This document shows, piece after piece, positions 37,281 to 44,085 of a DNA stretch of 58,152 nucleotides. Numbering within the stretch: position 1 is the stretch's first letter; each line of letters begins with the position of its first letter. The notes beneath the pieces were generated by a model. That model was not told where the DNA came from. It was given only the letters and a program-made list of their open reading frames with translations, and made no database searches. Where the stretch lies: NCBI RefSeq assembly GCF_900163835.1, contig NZ_FUKR01000050.1:1-58152 (forward strand), in the 5' to 3' direction. The translations under genes and the position numbers were made by a program. The DNA comes from Mycetocola reblochoni REB411. GTDB lineage: Bacteria; Actinomycetota; Actinomycetes; Actinomycetales; Microbacteriaceae.

Positions 37281-37515
37281 GTTGGTGCCGCGTCCACGTC
37301 GACCAGGTGACCTCGGCGGCCATGCGTAGGTCTGGGAAGTAGCCGATGAGGGACCGCCCCTCGGACTCGGCGGCGTAGGTCACGGCACGGTACAGCTTCC
37401 GGTCCCGCACGGTCACGGTGCGGATGATCGCGATGCGCCGGTCACGGTCGGCGACGAGCCACTGACCGGGAGGGAACTCCGTCAGCAAGCTCATGGGGGT
37501 CCAGTGCTGCGCCAC
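37252..37515 (-). CDS. Small prophage protein, function unknown
   Basis: 87 aa from GTG 37515. FPPGQWLVADRDRRIAIIRT and VRDRKLYRAVTYAAESEGRS suggest a small beta barrel; GYFPDLRMAAEVTWSTWTR is the C-terminal part. It looks like the last gene of a leftward operon with the 47-aa protein and the lipoprotein. A TAGCGT box 8 nt before its GTG could give it its own transcript. Confidence 0.65.
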   Translation of the reverse strand: MAQHWTPMSLLTEFPPGQWLVADRDRRIAIIRTVTVRDRKLYRAVTYAAESEGRSLIGYFPDLRMAAEVTWSTWTRHQRQNAGHPPK

Positions 37516-37546
37516 GATCCGTGACGCTACCGGTGACGGCTGACGT

Positions 37547-37690
37547 TCAGTCGCGCTCGACCATCCATTGCAGCGGGCGCCACCCGTCTGGTATCTGTGC
37601 TTCGGCGAGTTCCTTCGCGGCCTCGTAGTTGTCGGCCTCGACGGTGATCTCGCGGATGCCCGACGGGGCGACCGTCACCTCAACACGCAT
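37547..37690 (-). CDS. 47-aa prophage protein
   Basis: An ORF from ATG 37690 to TGA 37547, translating as MRVEVTVAPSGIREITVEAD followed by NYEAAKELAEAQIPDGWRPL and QWMVERD. The sequence reads as beta-beta-alpha with conserved-looking GWRPLQWMVE, a pattern seen in small actinophage proteins. It starts 6 nt after the lipoprotein stop, so it is likely co-transcribed with it. Function unknown. Confidence 0.62.
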   Translation of the reverse strand: MRVEVTVAPSGIREITVEADNYEAAKELAEAQIPDGWRPLQWMVERD

Positions 37691-37696
37691 CAACGT

Positions 37697-38125
37697 CTAC
37701 TTACTGAACGGGGTCAGCTCGACGCTTGCGCCTGCCGCACTACAAGCCGTAGCAACTCGCTTCAGCGGCGTGTTGACTTCATCTCGAGCGTCTGAGGCAA
37801 CCAAAACGAGGTCCGTCGTATCAGCCGGCCACGCGTCAAGCACAGCGTTCATACGCTCCTTGACGTCTCCAGATGCTTCCAGTGACGCCTCGTCGAGAAG
37901 CCCAAATACTGCTTCTCGCGAAGATAGGCGTTCGTCTGGTGTAGCACCTGCGAACTGGCGATCAGTGTCCCGCCAAGCATTGAACGCCTTGGCAAAGCCG
38001 TCGCAGGCACGCACGTTCACACCCTCGTTCGGCTGGCTGTCCTCGGCGACTGTGGACGTCTGTGCGCATCCAGTCAAGGAGAATGCGACAAGCACTAACG
38101 CTGCTGTCGAGGCAATTTTGCGCAT
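37697..38125 (-). CDS. Prophage-encoded lipoprotein (moron)
   Basis: 142 aa from ATG 38125 (AAAGGGA upstream). A lipoprotein signal peptide, RKIASTAALVLVAFSLTGC, gives a mature N-terminal Cys20. The rest is helical with two Cys (VRACDGFAKAFNAWRDTDRQ, LKRVATACSAAG) that may form a disulfide. Lipoproteins at prophage right ends often act in superinfection exclusion; this is inference from location and export. Confidence 0.78.
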   Translation of the reverse strand: MRKIASTAALVLVAFSLTGCAQTSTVAEDSQPNEGVNVRACDGFAKAFNAWRDTDRQFAGATPDERLSSREAVFGLLDEASLEASGDVKERMNAVLDAWPADTTDLVLVASDARDEVNTPLKRVATACSAAGASVELTPFSK

Positions 38126-38178
38126 GGGGGTCCCTTTGTGAAAGCTGCGTGTCACAACAGGCTATCGCCTGCCTGGCC

Positions 38179-38190
38179 TACCATCCCCCC
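38179..38190 (+). promoter_or_regulatory. Leaderless-type promoter of the 52-aa right-end gene
   Basis: TACCAT (38179-38184), six C, ATG 38191. Same TANNNT plus 6-nt geometry as the other four lysogen-type genes of this prophage, but without the CGG spacer. It diverges from the lipoprotein gene. Confidence 0.45.
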
Positions 38191-38349
38191 ATGACGGGGC
38201 CCTGGCGCGCCTCGTCGACAGATTGGAGTAAGCACATGAGCTGGGAACGCTTTGGAGAGATAGCCGCGATCGCAGTCGCCGAGTATGCGGAACGCCGCAG
38301 GAGAGAGGAGGGAGACGAGGACAGCGCCGACACGATTCAGACACGATGA
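38191..38349 (+). CDS. Small charged protein at the prophage right end
   Basis: 52 aa from ATG 38191, chosen over ATG 38236 (37 aa) because of the leaderless-type -10 box. Helical and highly charged (RFGEIAAIAVAEYAERRRRE, EGDEDSADTIQTR). Last gene before attR. Function unknown. Confidence 0.5.
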   Translation: MTGPWRASSTDWSKHMSWERFGEIAAIAVAEYAERRRREEGDEDSADTIQTR

Positions 38350-38473
38350 CCCGATGAGTCCACCGAGTTGTCACAGTCGCAACGGAACAGGGACGCACGG
38401 CGATCGCTGTAAAACCGGGCCATTTTGGCTCCCCTCGTCTCGACCAGATCCACCGTCAGCCCGCTGATCTAAC

Positions 38474-38508
38474 GGAAGGTTACGGGTTCAAGTCCCGTAG
38501 CCGGCTCA
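38474..38508 (+). other. attR: 3' part of a tRNA gene
   Basis: T-arm ACGGG (38482-38486), loop TTCAAGT, CCCGT (38494-38498), then acceptor AGCCGGC (38499-38505) and discriminator T. Upstream of about 38474 no D-arm or matching 5' acceptor (GCCGGCT) is present, so this is the remnant left by integration into a tRNA 3' end. The context GGAAGGTTACGGGTTC recalls tRNA-Lys, but the isotype cannot be fixed without the other half. Confidence 0.82.
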
Positions 38509-38511
38509 GCT

Positions 38512-38558
38512 AAAGCCCCGATCAGAACGCGTTCTTAACACGTTCCGATCGGGGCTTT
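38512..38558 (+). terminator. tRNA terminator just outside the prophage
   Basis: AAAGCCCCGATC (38512-38523) pairs perfectly with GATCGGGGCTTT (38547-38558). Located 4 nt after the tRNA end, it is the original host terminator of the tRNA gene, and supports the attR position. Confidence 0.8.
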
Positions 38559-38803
38559 CGTCGTTACTGTAGCCATGGGACCCGTCGTTCGCGAGAGCAT
38601 CCGAGGTCATCGAGATGCGAACCCTCGAAGAGGTACTCGTTAGAACATCGGTGGCTGCTGGTTCATGCTCAACAACGAAACCCCTCGCGAAGAAGCACAA
38701 ACCATCAGGCGCACAGTTTGGAAGCCCGCGGTCTACGAGAAGCGGGCGACTGGGAGTACGGCACCGCTGACGCAGCTACGGCTGAGGTGATGACCTACAC
38801 GGC
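38559..38803. other. Host intergenic DNA with no identified feature
   Basis: No ORF or RNA gene is supported here. Fragmentary frames near 38718-38830 read into the next ORF but in a different phase, so a decayed upstream part of that gene is possible. Confidence 0.4.
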
Positions 38804-39184
38804 TTGCTACAGGCGCCTCGACCCCCGTGGTGGAACGACTACGATCACGGCACGACCGCTGAGGACGACAGCCTCAAACTCGACGCGTTCGCGGCCGCCC
38901 TCGCCGAGTCCGTCGCGCGATACACCGACCTGGTCTGGGTCGGCACCGAGGTCACGACCTGCGACCCCGCAACCGTGGTCGCGCTGTACCGCGCAGACGC
39001 GGCCTCGCCACTATTCTCCCAGGCGTGGACACAGGCGGAACTGCAAAAGAACTTCCCCGGCTTCTCCAGCCAGGACCGCGCCGACCACGTCCTGCAGAAC
39101 GAGATCCTGCCGGTGCCCGCACGGGGTCGCAGCACACCACAGGCCCCGCTCCGCTTCACCGCCGAAACGGTCGAGTGGGTTTAG
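38804..39184 (+). CDS. Host hypothetical protein, possibly 5'-truncated
   Basis: 126 aa from a TTG at 38804 with no clear ribosome site. DSLKLDAFAAALAESVARYT, DLVWVGTEVTTCDPATVVAL, FSQAWTQAELQKNFPGFSSQ look like a real folded protein, but I recognise no family. Lack of a good start, and an open frame in another phase just upstream, suggest it may be the 3' part of a frameshifted or degraded gene next to the integration site. Confidence 0.45.
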   Translation: MLQAPRPPWWNDYDHGTTAEDDSLKLDAFAAALAESVARYTDLVWVGTEVTTCDPATVVALYRADAASPLFSQAWTQAELQKNFPGFSSQDRADHVLQNEILPVPARGRSTPQAPLRFTAETVEWV

Positions 39185-39233
39185 CCCTGATCCGTCACGA
39201 CCGCTGAACGGACGTCGGACCCCGGACCTGCTC

Positions 39234-40145
39234 CTACTCGCCGCCCTCGTCCGGCTCCGCGCTCGGGCTGGGCGACGAGGTCGCGTAGTCGTCCGCCGCC
39301 GTCGTCACGATGAACTGACGCAGCTCATCCGGGTCGGTCGGCGACCCCGTGTACTGCGCGCCGTTCACCAGGATCGTTGGCGTGCCCGTGAGCGAGGTGA
39401 TCGAGGCGTTCTGGATGCCGCCGTCGATGGCCCGGTCGGAGGCGGCCTTCACCCACGACGCGTAGGTCTGCTCATCGATGCAGGTGTTGATCTGGCTGGT
39501 CGGTTCGGCCCCGGCCTGCGACACGAGCTCCTTGATCTGCTCATCGTCGAGGCCCTCGGTCCCCTCGGCGGGCTGGTTCTGGAACATCAAGGTGTTGAAG
39601 TCGAAGAAGCTGTCGGGCGCGAAATTGACCACGCATGCCGCCGCGTTCGCCGCGCGCTGGGAGTACTTGGTGCCGAGCGACTGGTTGTTCAGCAGCGCGA
39701 GCGGGTGGTACTCGACCGTGATCGCGTCGGACTCGAGCAGCCCCGTGAGCATCTCGGCGTTGGCCTGCTCGAACTGGCCGCAGTACGGGCACAGGTAGTC
39801 GAGGAAGATGCGCACGTTGGGCTTCTGCTCGTCCGGCTGGGTGGCGATCGGCTCCGCCCCCTCCGGCAGCGACGGAGTCGGAATGACCTTCAGGCCCGCC
39901 CCGACGACGACACCATCACTGGCCATGTTGGCCGGGCTGGCGACGGCCGGACGACTGAACGAGGTGAACACCAGGACGATGACGGCGATGACGGCGATGA
40001 CCCCCACGCCGATGCCGCCCTGCAGCAGCAGCCGGTTGCGCTTGTCGCGGCGCTTCTGCTTTTCACGCAGCTCCTGTGCCTTCTGCCGCGCGGCGGTTCG
40101 CCGCTCGTTCTTGGTGGGGCGCTGGCCGGACCGCTCGTCGCTCAT
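39234..40145 (-). CDS. Membrane-anchored DsbA-family thioredoxin
   Basis: 303 aa. Basic cytoplasmic N-terminus (about 1-38), one span (LLLQGGIGVGVIAVIAVIVL, about 39-61), then a DsbA/thioredoxin_4 domain with active site LCPYC (Cys119/Cys122), a helical insertion (LLESDAITVEYHPLALLNNQ) and the cis-Pro loop TGTPTILVNG. C-terminus Ser/Pro/acidic. It would catalyse disulfide formation in exported proteins, the actinobacterial counterpart of periplasmic DsbA. Divergent from the ABC ATPase. Confidence 0.92.
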   Translation of the reverse strand: MSDERSGQRPTKNERRTAARQKAQELREKQKRRDKRNRLLLQGGIGVGVIAVIAVIVLVFTSFSRPAVASPANMASDGVVVGAGLKVIPTPSLPEGAEPIATQPDEQKPNVRIFLDYLCPYCGQFEQANAEMLTGLLESDAITVEYHPLALLNNQSLGTKYSQRAANAAACVVNFAPDSFFDFNTLMFQNQPAEGTEGLDDEQIKELVSQAGAEPTSQINTCIDEQTYASWVKAASDRAIDGGIQNASITSLTGTPTILVNGAQYTGSPTDPDELRQFIVTTAADDYATSSPSPSAEPDEGGE

Positions 40146-40526
40146 TGATCCTCGCTTGTCACGTTAAAAGATGAACATCCGTCGATCGTCACGACGGACG
40201 CGGGGACGGACGGGATGACGTCCACGGGGGCGGGCGGACGTCCGAGACCCATGCTATCCAGGCTCGCTGGGAGCGCGCCACGAGGGGCACGGTGAGCCGT
40301 GGCATCCGCCCACCGTCGCCGACGACGAGCGGGCCGTCGCGCGCTCCTGGCCGAGGGCGGCGACGGCGGCGACCGCGCCCGCCCGGACGGTCGCCACGGC
40401 TCCCCCGCCGTGCCATACTGAACCGTGAGCGGGCTCCCGCTCACGGCGGACGGTGTGGTTCGCACACCAAGCGTCATCCATCACAACGGATCGTCCGGCA
40501 CGTACCTGCCGGTGAAGGAGAACACC
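40146..40526 (+). promoter_or_regulatory. Control region of the ABC ATPase gene with a perfect 11-bp palindrome
   Basis: CCGTGAGCGGG (40423-40433) and CCCGCTCACGG (40436-40446) flank CT. A CATACT -10-like box at 40414-40419 places the palindrome at the transcription start or first leader bases, typical for an operator of a sugar-responsive repressor; as RNA it would be a hairpin. The remaining gap, divergent from the DsbA-like gene, shows no ORF. Confidence 0.55.
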
Positions 40527-41627
40527 ATGGCCTCGGTCAGCTACGACAATGCAACGCGCTTCTACCCCGGCGGCACCAAGCCCGCCGTCGACAAGCTCAA
40601 CCTCGAGGTCAAGGACGGCGAGTTCCTCGTCCTCGTCGGCCCCTCCGGAAGCGGCAAGTCCACCGCCCTTCGCATGCTCGCCGGCCTCGAGGAGGTCAAC
40701 GACGGCAGCATCCTCATCGGCGACCGCGACGTCACCGACGTTCCGCCGAAGGACCGCGACATCGCGATGGTGTTCCAGAATTACGCCCTCTACCCGCACA
40801 TGACCGTCGCCGAGAACATGGGCTTCGCGCTCAAGATCGCCGGCGTCTCCAAGGAGGAGCGGGCCGCACGTGTCGAGGAGGCCGCCAAGCTGCTCGACCT
40901 CGAGGACTACCTCAGCCGCAAGCCGAAGGCGCTCTCCGGCGGTCAGCGTCAGCGCGTGGCCATGGGCCGCGCCATCGTCCGCCAGCCGCAGGTGTTCCTC
41001 ATGGACGAGCCGCTGTCCAACCTCGACGCCAAGCTCCGTGTGCAGACCCGCACCCAGATCGCATCGCTGCAGCGCCGCCTCGGCGTCACCACCGTCTACG
41101 TCACCCACGACCAGACCGAGGCGCTGACCATGGGCGACCGCATCGCGGTCCTCAAAGACGGCATCCTGCAGCAGGTCGGCACGCCGCGCGACCTGTACGA
41201 GGCGCCGCAGAACGTCTTCGTCGCCGGCTTCATCGGCTCCCCCGCGATGAACCTCTTCCAGGCGGACATCGTCGAGGGCGGCATCGCCTTCGGCAACGCG
41301 GTGCTGCCGATCCCCGCGGACGTTCTCGCCTCGGCGACCGGCCCGCAGATCACGGTCGGCGTCCGCCCGGAGGACATCGACGTGGCCCCGGCCGGCGGCG
41401 AGGGCCTCGACGTCGTCGTCGACCTGGTCGAGGAGCTCGGGGCCGACGGCTACCTGTACGGCCACGCCGAGATCAACGGCCTGCGCACGGACCTCGTCGC
41501 CCGCGTCGACGGCCGCCGCCACCCCAACGCGGGTGAGACGGTCAAGCTCGTCGCCAAGACCGACCACATCCACGCCTTCGACATCGCCACCGGCGAGCGG
41601 CTGAACGCCGCGGTCGTCGTCGACTGA
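40527..41627 (+). CDS. msiK: ABC transporter ATP-binding protein, MsiK/UgpC type
   Basis: 366 aa from ATG 40527 (GAAGGAG upstream). Walker A GPSGSGKST (38-46), Q-loop VFQNYALYPHMT, signature LSGGQRQRVAMGRA (about 136), Walker B VFLMDEPLSNLD, H-loop VYVTHDQTEA, then the C-terminal regulatory TOBE domain (ITVGVRPEDIDVAP). This CUT1-type ATPase energises sugar importers. No permease or binding-protein genes adjoin, so it is probably a shared ATPase serving several importers, as MsiK does in Streptomyces. Confidence 0.9.
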   Translation: MASVSYDNATRFYPGGTKPAVDKLNLEVKDGEFLVLVGPSGSGKSTALRMLAGLEEVNDGSILIGDRDVTDVPPKDRDIAMVFQNYALYPHMTVAENMGFALKIAGVSKEERAARVEEAAKLLDLEDYLSRKPKALSGGQRQRVAMGRAIVRQPQVFLMDEPLSNLDAKLRVQTRTQIASLQRRLGVTTVYVTHDQTEALTMGDRIAVLKDGILQQVGTPRDLYEAPQNVFVAGFIGSPAMNLFQADIVEGGIAFGNAVLPIPADVLASATGPQITVGVRPEDIDVAPAGGEGLDVVVDLVEELGADGYLYGHAEINGLRTDLVARVDGRRHPNAGETVKLVAKTDHIHAFDIATGERLNAAVVVD

Positions 41628-41646
41628 CCGAGGCCCCCGCGCCCGC

Positions 41647-41698
41647 AGACGCCCCCGGACGGGTCACCGGCACGACCGGAGCCCGGCCGGGGGCGTCT
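41647..41698 (+). terminator. 12-bp terminator hairpin after the ABC ATPase gene
   Basis: AGACGCCCCCGG (41647-41658) pairs with CCGGGGGCGTCT (41687-41698). It separates the ATPase gene from the DUF4032 gene. T-richness is low. Confidence 0.6.
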
Positions 41699-41727
41699 GC
41701 GATCCGACCCGCACGAGAAGGACCCCG

Positions 41728-43005
41728 ATGAGCGCCACCATGAACATCACCGCGGCGACGGTGGACCCCGCACTGCTCGACCTGCCCTGGCAGCTGCCGC
41801 TGGAGGACTGGCCGACGGAGACCATCGCCCTGCTGCCGAAGGGCATCTCCCGCCACCTCGTCCGGTTCGCCAACCTGTCCGGCTACGTGGTCGCCATCAA
41901 GGAGACCACCGACGAGATGGCGATCGGCGAGTACGAAATGCTGCGCACGCTGCAGCGCATGGACATCCCCTGCGTCGACCCGGTCGCGGTGATCACCAAC
42001 CGCGTCGACGAGGACGGCGACGAGCTGCGCAGCGTCCTCGTCACCCGGCATCTGAAGTTCTCGCTCCCCTACCGCGCGCTGTTCTCCCAGCAGCTCCGGC
42101 CCGACACCGCGACGCGGCTCGTCGACGCGCTCGCGCTGCTGCTGGTCCGGCTGCACATCGCCGGTTTCTTCTGGGGCGACGTGTCCCTGTCGAACACGCT
42201 GTTCCGTCGCGACGCGGGGGCGTTCGCCGCCTACCTCGTCGACGCCGAGACCGGCAAGCTCTACGACGGCGGGCTGTCCAGGGGCCAGAGGGAGAACGAC
42301 CTCGAGGTCGCACGCGTCAACATCGCGGGCGAGCTGATGGACCTGCAGGCCGGCGGCCGGGCCGCCGAGGACCTCGACCCCGTCGAGACCTCGAACGGCA
42401 TCGTCGCGGCGTACCGCTCGCTGTGGACAGAGCTGACCGGCTCCGAGTCCTTCGCCTCTTCCGAGCGCTGGCGCATCACCGAGCGGGTCGACCGCCTCAA
42501 CGAGCTCGGCTTCGACATCGAGGAGCTGGCGATCAAGACCACCGACGAGGGGTCGACCGTCAAGATCCAGCCGAAGGTCGTCGATGCCGGGCACCACACC
42601 CGGCGCCTCATGCGCCTCACCGGTCTGGACGCGCAGGAGAACCAGGCCAGACGACTGCTCAACGACCTCGACTCCTACAAGGCCACGGTGAGCCCCGACC
42701 TGGACGAGGAGGCCGCCGCGCACGAATGGGTCACCCGCGTGTTCGAGCCGGTCGTGCGGTCGATCCCCCGGGAGCTCCGCGGCAAGCTCGAGCCGGCCGA
42801 GGTCTTCCACCAGCTGCTCGACCACCGCTGGTTCCTGGCCCAGGAGATCGGGAAGGACGTGCCGCTGGCGGAGGCGCTGACCTCCTACATCAACTCCGAG
42901 CTCCGCCACCGCCGCGACGAGGCGACGGTGATCGACCCGCCGACCGGCTCGTTCACGACCGGAATCGAGCTGCCGGACGAGGCCGACTGGCGCGACAGGG
43001 TCTGA
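41728..43005 (+). CDS. DUF4032 protein with kinase-like fold
   Basis: 425 aa. YVVAIKETTDEMAIGEYEML (nucleotide-binding Lys and Glu), GFFWGDVSLSNTLFRRDAGA (catalytic-loop-like G-D-x5-N) and YLVDAETGKLYDG (DFG-like Asp) place it in the lipopolysaccharide-kinase/protein-kinase superfamily; the C-terminal 170 residues carry DUF4032-type helices (VTRVFEPVVRSIPRELRGKL, FHQLLDHRWFLAQEIGKDVP). Conserved in actinobacteria; substrate unknown. Confidence 0.82.
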   Translation: MSATMNITAATVDPALLDLPWQLPLEDWPTETIALLPKGISRHLVRFANLSGYVVAIKETTDEMAIGEYEMLRTLQRMDIPCVDPVAVITNRVDEDGDELRSVLVTRHLKFSLPYRALFSQQLRPDTATRLVDALALLLVRLHIAGFFWGDVSLSNTLFRRDAGAFAAYLVDAETGKLYDGGLSRGQRENDLEVARVNIAGELMDLQAGGRAAEDLDPVETSNGIVAAYRSLWTELTGSESFASSERWRITERVDRLNELGFDIEELAIKTTDEGSTVKIQPKVVDAGHHTRRLMRLTGLDAQENQARRLLNDLDSYKATVSPDLDEEAAAHEWVTRVFEPVVRSIPRELRGKLEPAEVFHQLLDHRWFLAQEIGKDVPLAEALTSYINSELRHRRDEATVIDPPTGSFTTGIELPDEADWRDRV

Positions 43006-43012
43006 CAGGGTC

Positions 43013-43048
43013 GGCCGCGTGCCGGCGAGGTCTCGCCCGCACGCGGCC
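43013..43048. terminator. Bidirectional terminator between DUF4032 and rlmB
   Basis: GGCCGCGTGC (43013-43022) pairs with GCACGCGGCC (43039-43048) and GGCGAG (43024-43029) with CTCGCC (43032-43037), one long hairpin between convergent genes. Confidence 0.72.
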
Positions 43049-43059
43049 GCCGCGTCGGA

Positions 43060-44085
43060 TCAGGCCTCTGCGCGCAGCTTGGCCACCTCGTACAGGGCGA
43101 CGCTCGTGGCGATCCCCGCGTTGAGCGACTCGGTCGCGGCGCTGATCGGGATCGACACGATCGCGTCGCAGGTCTCCGTCACCAGCCGGGACAGCCCCTT
43201 GCCCTCGTTGCCGACGACGATGACGAGCGGTCGGTCGGCGAGCGCGAGGCCGGGCAGCGGCGTGTCCCCTCCGCCGTCGAGGCCGATGACGAAGTACCCC
43301 TGCTCCTTGAAGGACTGCAGCGAGCGGGTGAGGTTGGGCGCCATCGCCACGGGCACGCGCGCCGCGGCCCCGGCCGATGTCTTCCACGCCGAGGCGGTGA
43401 GGCCGACCGAGCGCCGCTGCGGCAGCAGGACGCCGTTCGCCCCGAAGGCGGCGGCGGAGCGGATGATCGCGCCGAGGTTGCGCGGGTCGGTGATCCCGTC
43501 GAGCGCCACGACGAGCGGGATGCCCTGGGCCTTGGCGGCACGCTCGATGAGGTCCTCCGGGTGCGCGTACTCGTACGGCGGCACCTTGATGGCGACGCCC
43601 TGGTGCACGGAGTCGATGCCGGCGAGCCGGTCGAGCTCCGGCCTGGTCACCTCGAGTACGGCCAGACCCCTGCGATTGGCCAGTGTGAGGATCTCCTTGA
43701 CCCTGTCGTCCATCTCGATGCGCGTCGCCACGTAGAGCGTGGTGGCGGGGATGCGGGAGCGCAACGCCTCGAGGACGGAGTTGCGGCCGGTCACGATCTC
43801 GCTGTCGTCCGCCTGCTTGATGCGGCGCGCGGGGGCGGGGCGCTGGCCGGAGCCCTGGCCCTTGCCCGCGCCAGGGCCCTGCGCGCCGTCGGGCCGGCGA
43901 CCGCGGGCGGCGGCGAGCCGCTCCTGCGCGAGCTTGCGCTTGCCGGCGACGTGGTAGGTCCTGTCCTCGGCCTTGGGCGTCGGGCCCTTGCCCTCGAGCG
44001 CCTGGCGGCCGTTGCCGCCGGTGCCCTTGGTCTGCGTCTTCTTGTTCTTCCTGACCGCTCCGGGGCGGTTGTGCTTACTGGCCAT
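43060..44085 (-). CDS. rlmB: 23S rRNA (guanosine-2'-O-)-methyltransferase RlmB (SpoU family)
   Basis: 341 aa from ATG 44085. A basic, low-complexity N-terminus (about 1-95, KHNRPGAVRKNKKTQTKG) precedes a substrate-binding domain (SEIVTGRNSVLEALRSRIPA) and a SpoU knot domain with DGITDPRNLGAIIRSAAAFG, VVGNEGKGLSRLV and PISAATESLNAGIATSVALY, the three SAM-binding motifs. It 2'-O-methylates a guanosine in 23S rRNA. Overlaps cysS by 11 nt on the same strand, a conserved actinobacterial pair. Confidence 0.92.
   Translation of the reverse strand: MASKHNRPGAVRKNKKTQTKGTGGNGRQALEGKGPTPKAEDRTYHVAGKRKLAQERLAAARGRRPDGAQGPGAGKGQGSGQRPAPARRIKQADDSEIVTGRNSVLEALRSRIPATTLYVATRIEMDDRVKEILTLANRRGLAVLEVTRPELDRLAGIDSVHQGVAIKVPPYEYAHPEDLIERAAKAQGIPLVVALDGITDPRNLGAIIRSAAAFGANGVLLPQRRSVGLTASAWKTSAGAAARVPVAMAPNLTRSLQSFKEQGYFVIGLDGGGDTPLPGLALADRPLVIVVGNEGKGLSRLVTETCDAIVSIPISAATESLNAGIATSVALYEVAKLRAEA

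Larger units (their letters stand above)
1..38508. mobile_element. Temperate siphovirus prophage (left end outside window)
   Basis: An ordered phage gene set (repressor and antirepressor, recombination, replication, terminase, portal, MuF, scaffold, capsid, connectors, tail, endolysin, holin-like genes, morons) ends at a partial tRNA sequence at about 38,474-38,506, after which gene content becomes ordinary chromosome. No integrase is present between position 1 and the tRNA remnant. The first complete gene is the repressor at 76-537, so the integrase and the other attachment site should lie to the left. All main lysis-lysogeny, packaging, head, tail and lysis functions look intact, so the element may be inducible. 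Confidence 0.93.

Noticed and set aside
38718-40148. 476-aa plus ORF opposite the DsbA-like gene
   Set aside because: It is antisense to a protein with a CPYC active site and membrane anchor; the translation shows no domain.
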